From the NCBI GenBank assembly GCA_032334055.1, contig JAUOZS010000001.1, forward strand, positions 3,119,501 to 3,183,500: a stretch of 64,000 bases of DNA. Reading direction: 5' to 3'. The notes under the pieces were generated by a model. That model had not been told where the DNA came from and did not search any database. It was given only the letters and a program-made list of their open reading frames with translations. Below are positions 59,416 through 64,000 of the stretch, in pieces. This DNA comes from Selenomonadales bacterium 4137-cl. GTDB lineage: Bacteria > Bacillota > Negativicutes > Sporomusales > UBA7701. The first letter of the stretch is position 1; each line of letters opens with the position of its first letter. Position numbers and translations under genes: made by a program.

Positions 59416-59988
59416 TCAGACGGCGAGGGTGGCGACGAAATTGGCGAGCAGGCTGACGCCGTCGGGGGTGAGGACGGATTCGGGGTGGAACTGGATGCCT
59501 TCGACGGGGTAGCGGTTGTGCCTGACGCCCATGATGAGGCCGTCGTCGCTGGTGGCGGTGACGGTGAGGCAGTCGGGTAGGCCGGCCCGGTCGATGATGA
59601 GGGAGTGGTAGCGGCCGGCGGTGAAGGGCTGGGGGAGGCCGCGGTAGAGGCCGCGGCCGTCGTGGCTGACGGCCGAGGTTTTGCCGTGGACGGGCTTGGG
59701 GGCCCGCACGACTTTGCCGCCGAAGACTTCGCCGATGACCTGGTGGCCGAGGCAGACGCCGAGGATGGGCAGCCGGCCGGCGAAGCGGGCGACAAGGTCT
59801 TTGCTGATGCCGGCGTCGTCGGGGGTGCCGGGACCGGGGGAGATGATGACGGCCCGGTAGCCGCCAGCGGCGATTTCTTCGAGGGTGATGCGGTCGTTGC
59901 GGGCTACGCGCACCTGGCGGCCGAGGTGGGTGACGTACTGGTAGATGTTGTAGGTGAAGGAGTCGTAGTTGTCGATGAGCAGGATCAT
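59416..59988 (-). CDS. trpG: anthranilate synthase component II (glutaminase)
   Basis: 190 residues of a class I glutamine amidotransferase: IDNYDSFTYNIYQY, SPGPGTPDDAG, catalytic Cys in LGVCLGHQVIGE (about 79) and FHPESVLT with the His-Glu pair (about 169-171). It supplies ammonia to TrpE, and in many Firmicutes also to PabB. It is the last gene of the trp run; its start overlaps the trpE stop (ATGA). Confidence 0.9.
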   Translation of the reverse strand: MILLIDNYDSFTYNIYQYVTHLGRQVRVARNDRITLEEIAAGGYRAVIISPGPGTPDDAGISKDLVARFAGRLPILGVCLGHQVIGEVFGGKVVRAPKPVHGKTSAVSHDGRGLYRGLPQPFTAGRYHSLIIDRAGLPDCLTVTATSDDGLIMGVRHNRYPVEGIQFHPESVLTPDGVSLLANFVATLAV

Positions 59989-61445
59989 GGCTGAGCGCCT
60001 CCCATTACCTGGAATAGGGCCCCGGCTTTGTGAAGTATCTCCTGGTATTCGACGGCGGGGACGGAGTCGGCGACGATGCCGGCGCCGGTTTGGATGACGA
60101 CCTGGCCGCCGTCGATGATGAGGGTGCGGATGGTGATGCAGGTGTCGATGTTGCCGCGGAAGTCGAAGTAGCCGACGGCGCCGCCGTAGGGGCCGCGGGG
60201 GGCGCTTTCGAGGCCGGCGATGATTTCCATGGCGCGGATTTTGGGGGCGCCGCTGAGGGTGCCGGCGGGGAAGCAGGCGGCGAGGACGTCGGTAGGGGTG
60301 TAGCGGGGGTCGAGGGTGCCGGTGACTTCGGAGACGATGTGCATGACGTGGGAGTAGTTTTCGACTTCCATGAGGCGGCTGACGGCGACGGTGCCGGGGA
60401 GGCTGATGCGGCCGAGGTCGTTGCGGCCGAGGTCGACGAGCATGGCGTGTTCGGCGCGCTCTTTGTCGTCGGCGAGGAGGTCGGCGGCGAGGCGGGCGTC
60501 TTCGGCGGCGTCGCGGCCGCGAGGGCGGGTGCCGGCGATGGGGCAGGTGTATACCTGACCGTCACGGAGTTTGACGAGCATTTCCGGGGAGGCGCCGACG
60601 AGTTGGCGGGAGCCGAAGTTGAGGTAGAACATGTAGGGCGAAGGGTTGAGGTGGCGAAGCCGGCGGTAGAGGTGGAAGGGTTCGGTGGTGAGCGGCCGGC
60701 GGAAGGGCCGGGAGAGGACGGCCTGGAAGATGTCGCCGGCGGCGATGTGTTCTTTGGCCTGGTTTACGGCGGCGATATAGTCGTCGCGGCCGTCCGCCAC
60801 CTCCTCCCTCCCCCCTTCCGGCGCGCCGGTCTGAGGCAGGACGGCGGGCTGGCGCAGCCTGAGGGCGAGGGCGGCGAGGCTTTCGGCGGCGGTTTCGTAG
60901 GCGGCGGGAGCGGCGGCGGGACTGTCGACGGGGGCGAGGTGGATGAGCCTGGCGGTGTGGGTGAGGTGGTCGAGGGCGATGATGGTCTGGCAGATGAGGT
61001 ATTCGCCGAGGATCATGTCGTCGGGGACGGCGAGGCCGCGGATGCGCTCCCAGGTGGCGGCGGCTTCGTAGGCGAGGTAGCCGACGGCGCCGCCGCAGAA
61101 GGGCGGCAAGCCGGGCAGGCCGGGGAAGGTGTGGCCGCCCAGGATGCGCTGGAGGGCGGCGAGGGGCGGGCCGGCGATGGTGGAGCGTTTGCCGCGCCGC
61201 CGCACGTCGGTGTGGCGGGCGGTGGCGGTGAGGGTGATGAGGGGGTCGGCGCCGATGAAGGAGTAGCGGCCGAAGTTTTTGCTGGTTTCAGCGCTCTCCA
61301 GCATGAAGCCGGGGCGGTCGCCGACGATTTTGCAGTAGACGGATACGGGGGTGTCGAGGTCGGCGGGCAGGTCGGCGGTGACGGGGATGATGTTGTGGGT
61401 GGCAGCGAGGCGCAGGAATTCGTCGCGGTCGGGCGAGAGCTTCAT
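59985..61445 (-). CDS. trpE: anthranilate synthase component I
   Basis: 486 residues. The N-terminal domain has FMLESAETSKNFGRYSFIG (about 51-69); the LES part is the tryptophan feedback site. The C-terminal chorismate-binding domain has GDIFQAVLSRPF, IAGTRPRG, ERAEHAMLVDLGRNDLGR (in outline) and GTLSGAPKIRAMEII. It makes anthranilate from chorismate and ammonia. Its start overlaps the trpA stop, so the order is trpA-trpE-trpG, not the usual trpE first. Confidence 0.95.
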   Translation of the reverse strand: MKLSPDRDEFLRLAATHNIIPVTADLPADLDTPVSVYCKIVGDRPGFMLESAETSKNFGRYSFIGADPLITLTATARHTDVRRRGKRSTIAGPPLAALQRILGGHTFPGLPGLPPFCGGAVGYLAYEAAATWERIRGLAVPDDMILGEYLICQTIIALDHLTHTARLIHLAPVDSPAAAPAAYETAAESLAALALRLRQPAVLPQTGAPEGGREEVADGRDDYIAAVNQAKEHIAAGDIFQAVLSRPFRRPLTTEPFHLYRRLRHLNPSPYMFYLNFGSRQLVGASPEMLVKLRDGQVYTCPIAGTRPRGRDAAEDARLAADLLADDKERAEHAMLVDLGRNDLGRISLPGTVAVSRLMEVENYSHVMHIVSEVTGTLDPRYTPTDVLAACFPAGTLSGAPKIRAMEIIAGLESAPRGPYGGAVGYFDFRGNIDTCITIRTLIIDGGQVVIQTGAGIVADSVPAVEYQEILHKAGALFQVMGGAQP

Positions 61446-62239
61446 GAGCGCTCACCCGCCTCGTCGAGGGCCTGGCGGATGCTGGCTACGAGGCTGCGGA
61501 CGCCTTCCGGGCCGCCGGCGGTAAGGCGCTCGATGACGGCGCTGCCGACGATGACGGCGTCGGCGTGGGCGGCGGCGGCGACGGCGGCTTCCGGGCTGCC
61601 GATGCCGAAGCCGATAGCGATGGGGATGCCGCTGGCACGGCGGGCGTCAGCGATGAGGGGGGCGAGGCGGCTGTAGTCGACGGTTTGGACGCCGGTGACG
61701 CCGGTGGTGGAGACGCAGTAGAGGAAGCCGCCGGCCTGGGACGAGATGCGGGCGATGCGGTCGGGCGGGCTGGTGGGGGCGATGAATTGGATGAGGTCGA
61801 GGCCGTGGCTGCGGCAGGTGTCCTGGAGGGGGGCGGCTTCTTCGAGGGGCAGGTCGGGGACGATGAGGCCGGCGGCGCCGGCGGCGGCCGCAGCGGCGGC
61901 GAAGCGCGCGGGACCGTACTGGAGGATGGTGTTGATGTAAAGCATGAGGGCGACGGGGACGGGGCTCGCGGCGGTGAGGTCGGCGACGAGGCCGAGGGCG
62001 TCGGCGGGTTTGAGGCCGCCCTGGAGGGCGACGGTGGCGGCCTGCTGGATGACGGGGCCGTCGGCGATGGGGTCGGAGAAGGGGATGCCGATTTCGATGA
62101 TGTCGGCGCCGGCTTCGGCGGCGGCGAGGGCGGCCCGGCGGGTGGCGGCGAGGTCGGGGTAGCCGGCGGCGAGGTAGACGATGAGGCCTTTGCCGCCGGC
62201 GGCGAGGCGGGCGGTGAGTTTATCCCGGAGTTTGGACAT
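61442..62239 (-). CDS. trpA: tryptophan synthase alpha subunit
   Basis: 265 residues, a TIM barrel with IVYLAAGYPDL, the catalytic Glu in DIIEIGIPFSDPIADGPVIQ (about 50-69), the second acid in GLIVPDLPLEEA, and IGFGIGSPE. It cleaves indole-3-glycerol phosphate to indole, which passes through a tunnel to TrpB. It starts two bases after the trpB stop. Confidence 0.95.
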   Translation of the reverse strand: MSKLRDKLTARLAAGGKGLIVYLAAGYPDLAATRRAALAAAEAGADIIEIGIPFSDPIADGPVIQQAATVALQGGLKPADALGLVADLTAASPVPVALMLYINTILQYGPARFAAAAAAAGAAGLIVPDLPLEEAAPLQDTCRSHGLDLIQFIAPTSPPDRIARISSQAGGFLYCVSTTGVTGVQTVDYSRLAPLIADARRASGIPIAIGFGIGSPEAAVAAAAHADAVIVGSAVIERLTAGGPEGVRSLVASIRQALDEAGERS

Positions 62240-62241
62240 TT

Positions 62242-63420
62242 TTATATTCCCCCCATGGTTTTCGCTACGGTGTCGACGTCTTTGTCGCCCCGGCCGGAGA
62301 GGCAGACGACGACGGCTTCGCCGGGGTTGGTCGCCGGCATGAGTTCATCCAGGTAGGCGAGGGCGTGGGCGCTCTCTAAGGCGGGGATGATGCCTTCGAG
62401 GCGGGCGAGACGGGCGAGGGCCTGGAGTGCCTGTTGGTCGGTGACGGCGACGTAGGCGGCGAGGCCGCTGTCTTTGGCGTGGGAGTGTTCGGGGCCGACG
62501 CCGGGGTAGTCGAGGCCGGCGGAGACGGAGTGGGCTTCGGTGACCTGGCCGTCGTCGTCCTGGAGGAGGTAGCTGTAGGCGCCGTGGAGGACGCCGGGCC
62601 GTCCCCGGGTGAGCGAGGCGGCGTGTTTGTCGGTTTCAAGGCCCCGGCCGGCGGCTTCGACGCCGATTTTGGCGATCGATTTGTCGTGGAGGAAGGGGTG
62701 GAAGCTGCCCATGGCGTTGCTGCCGCCGCCGACGCAAGCGACGATGTGGCTGATTTTGAGGCCGGCGGCCTCGGCCTGGCTCCTGACTTCGCGGCCGATG
62801 ACGGACTGGAAGTCGCGGACGAGCATGGGGTAGGGATGGGGGCCGACGACGGAGCCGATGATGTAGTGGGTGTCGCGGACGTTGGCGACCCAGCTGCGGA
62901 GGGCTTCGCTGGTGGCGTCTTTGAGGGTGCCGCTGCCGCTGGTGACGGGGACGACTTCGCTGCCGAGGAGGCGCATGCGGACGACGTTGAGGTGCTGGCG
63001 TTCCATGTCTTCTTTGCCCATGAAGACGCGGCATTCGAGGCCGAAGTGGGCGGCGACGGTGGCGCAGGCGACGCCGTGCTGGCCGGCGCCGGTTTCGGCG
63101 ATGATGCGTTTTTTGCCCATGCGGCGGGCGAGGAGGGCCTGGCCGAGGGCGTTGTTGATTTTGTGGGCGCCGGTGTGCAGGAGGTCTTCGCGTTTGAGGT
63201 AGACGGCGGCCCGGCCGTAGTGGGCGGTGAGGCGGGCGGCGTGGTAGAGGAGGGTGGGCCGGCCGGCGTAGTCCCGGAGGTAGGCGGCGAATTCGCGCTG
63301 GAAGGAGGGGTCGTTTTTGAGGCCGCGATAGAAGTCGTCGAGTTCGATGAGGGCGGGCATGACGGTTTCGGGTACGTACCGGCCGCCGTAGGCGCCGTAG
63401 CGTCCGTTTGTGTCAGGCAT
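62242..63420 (-). CDS. trpB: tryptophan synthase beta subunit
   Basis: 392 residues. The PLP Lys is in [16 protein letters not shown] (about 87). [10 protein letters not shown] is the substrate-binding loop, and GGGSNAMG the phosphate-binding loop. It joins indole and serine. The start lies inside the end of trpC (8-base overlap), with no trpF gene between. Confidence 0.95.
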   Translation of the reverse strand: MPDTNGRYGAYGGRYVPETVMPALIELDDFYRGLKNDPSFQREFAAYLRDYAGRPTLLYHAARLTAHYGRAAVYLKREDLLHTGAHKINNALGQALLARRMGKKRIIAETGAGQHGVACATVAAHFGLECRVFMGKEDMERQHLNVVRMRLLGSEVVPVTSGSGTLKDATSEALRSWVANVRDTHYIIGSVVGPHPYPMLVRDFQSVIGREVRSQAEAAGLKISHIVACVGGGSNAMGSFHPFLHDKSIAKIGVEAAGRGLETDKHAASLTRGRPGVLHGAYSYLLQDDDGQVTEAHSVSAGLDYPGVGPEHSHAKDSGLAAYVAVTDQQALQALARLARLEGIIPALESAHALAYLDELMPATNPGEAVVVCLSGRGDKDVDTVAKTMGGI

Positions 63421-64000
63421 TGTTTGGTTCCTCCTTTGTATGTCGGGGTTGCGGGGCGTCGGTCGGTTCGCCGGCGAGCGCGAGTTCGCGGGTGCGGGCG
63501 AGGATGTCGGGGGCGGTGACGAGGCCTTCGCCCACGAGGGCGCCGCGGACGCCGGCCTGTTTGAGCCGCCGGGCGTCGTGGCCGCCGGTGATGCCGCTTT
63601 CGCTGACGAGGAGGCGGCGGCCGTCGGTATGGGGCAGGAGGGCGAAGGTGGCGGCTATGTCGGTGGTGAAGGTGGTGAGGTCGCGGTTGTTGATGCCGAT
63701 TATGGGGGCGGGGGTGCGCTGGACGCGGTCAAGCTCTTCGCGACTGTGGACTTCGACGAGGGTGTCGAGGCCGAGTTCGCCGGCGACGGCGAGGAAGCGG
63801 GCGAGTTCGGCGTCGGTGAGGATGGCGGCGATGAGGAGGACGGCGTCGGCGCCGGCCCAGCGGGCTTCGTGGAGCTGGTATTCGTCGATGATAAAGTCTT
63901 TGCGGAGGATGGGCAGGGGGCTGACGGCGCGGACGGCGGCGATGTCTTCGAGGCGGCCGCGAAAGGGGGCGCTGGTGTGGACGGAGAGGGCGGCGGCGCC
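63413..64000 (-). CDS. trpC: indole-3-glycerol phosphate synthase (5' end outside window)
   Basis: 195 codons plus stop are visible on the minus strand: the frame enters at [15 protein letters not shown], continues with [18 protein letters not shown] (Lys of the active site) and [12 protein letters not shown], and ends [26 protein letters not shown] (here ALVGEGLV), then a variable tail. It closes the indole ring. The first canonical motif SVLTEP is changed to SVHTSAP. The visible tail of about 25 residues after the barrel is longer than usual and overlaps trpB. Confidence 0.95.
   Translation of the reverse strand, partial: GAAALSVHTSAPFRGRLEDIAAVRAVSPLPILRKDFIIDEYQLHEARWAGADAVLLIAAILTDAELARFLAVAGELGLDTLVEVHSREELDRVQRTPAPIIGINNRDLTTFTTDIAATFALLPHTDGRRLLVSESGITGGHDARRLKQAGVRGALVGEGLVTAPDILARTRELALAGEPTDAPQPRHTKEEPNNA

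Noticed and set aside
60030..61676. 548-codon acidic, Gly/Val-rich plus-strand ORF
   Set aside because: Antisense to trpE, low-complexity product, no ribosome site.

Overview
The window is GC-rich bacterial chromosome and reads as a diderm, endospore-type Firmicute of the class Negativicutes, probably near Sporomusaceae (inference). The evidence is a mix of clostridial-type genes (single-chain clostridial PurL, a KinB/KinE-like PAS histidine kinase, SpoIID/LytB and VanW proteins, FeoAB, AdaA-Ogt) and a subtilisin autotransporter with a C-terminal beta-barrel, which needs an outer membrane. No rRNA, tRNA, CRISPR array or phage module was seen.

Layout. 1-3.2 kb: wall genes (SpoIID, VanW, and a divergent MurE-like ligase). 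3.2-13.2 kb: cytochrome b, amidase, purL, PHP protein, GlcD-type oxidase, E1-like protein. 13.4-17.2 kb: PAS histidine kinase, a FeeM-like acyltransferase fused to a cyclic-nucleotide-binding domain, and an IS200-type element. 17.2-23.8 kb: nitroreductase, HisJ-like phosphatase, EamA exporter, and Fur-boxed feoA-feoB. 24.0-27.3 kb: the autotransporter. 27.4-31.8 kb: a recent ~0.95 kb duplication carrying a Nif11-type leader-peptide gene and a QueG-like Fe-S protein. One QueG copy is truncated by an IS256-family element, and a lower-GC orphan gene lies between the copies. 32-35 kb: small proteins. 35.1-40.9 kb: a sugar-acid catabolic cluster (AbrB-type permease, macrodomain, VOC, UxaA two-part dehydratase, DUF1537 kinase, SDR). 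41-48 kb: HD-GYP, metallo-hydrolase, flavodoxin-like reductase, ferritin-like/VIT1 transporter, Fe-ADH, adaA-ogt. 48.2-54.2 kb: DUF4127, a DUF350/ATP-grasp/lipoprotein module, a D-threonine-aldolase-like enzyme. 54.5-59.3 kb: Zn-dehydrogenase, rhomboid-TPR, zinc-ribbon/LURP-like protein, REC-GGDEF cyclase. 59.4-64.0 kb: trp genes in the transcribed order C-B-A-E-G, with trpC cut by the window end.

The most interesting signal is between genes. Five copies of a ~120-bp palindromic element (family I) lie in one orientation 0-17 bases downstream of stop codons. Three copies of a ~210-bp foldback element (family II) also lie in intergenic gaps. In both families the paired arms differ between copies, yet each copy remains self-complementary, as expected when a folded structure is under selection or is copied as hairpin DNA. 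In two cases a terminator hairpin follows family I, so it should be part of the mRNA 3' end.

Most genes sit in short minus-strand operons with ATGA-type overlaps. Many long antisense ORFs in the GC-rich genes were judged to be shadows.
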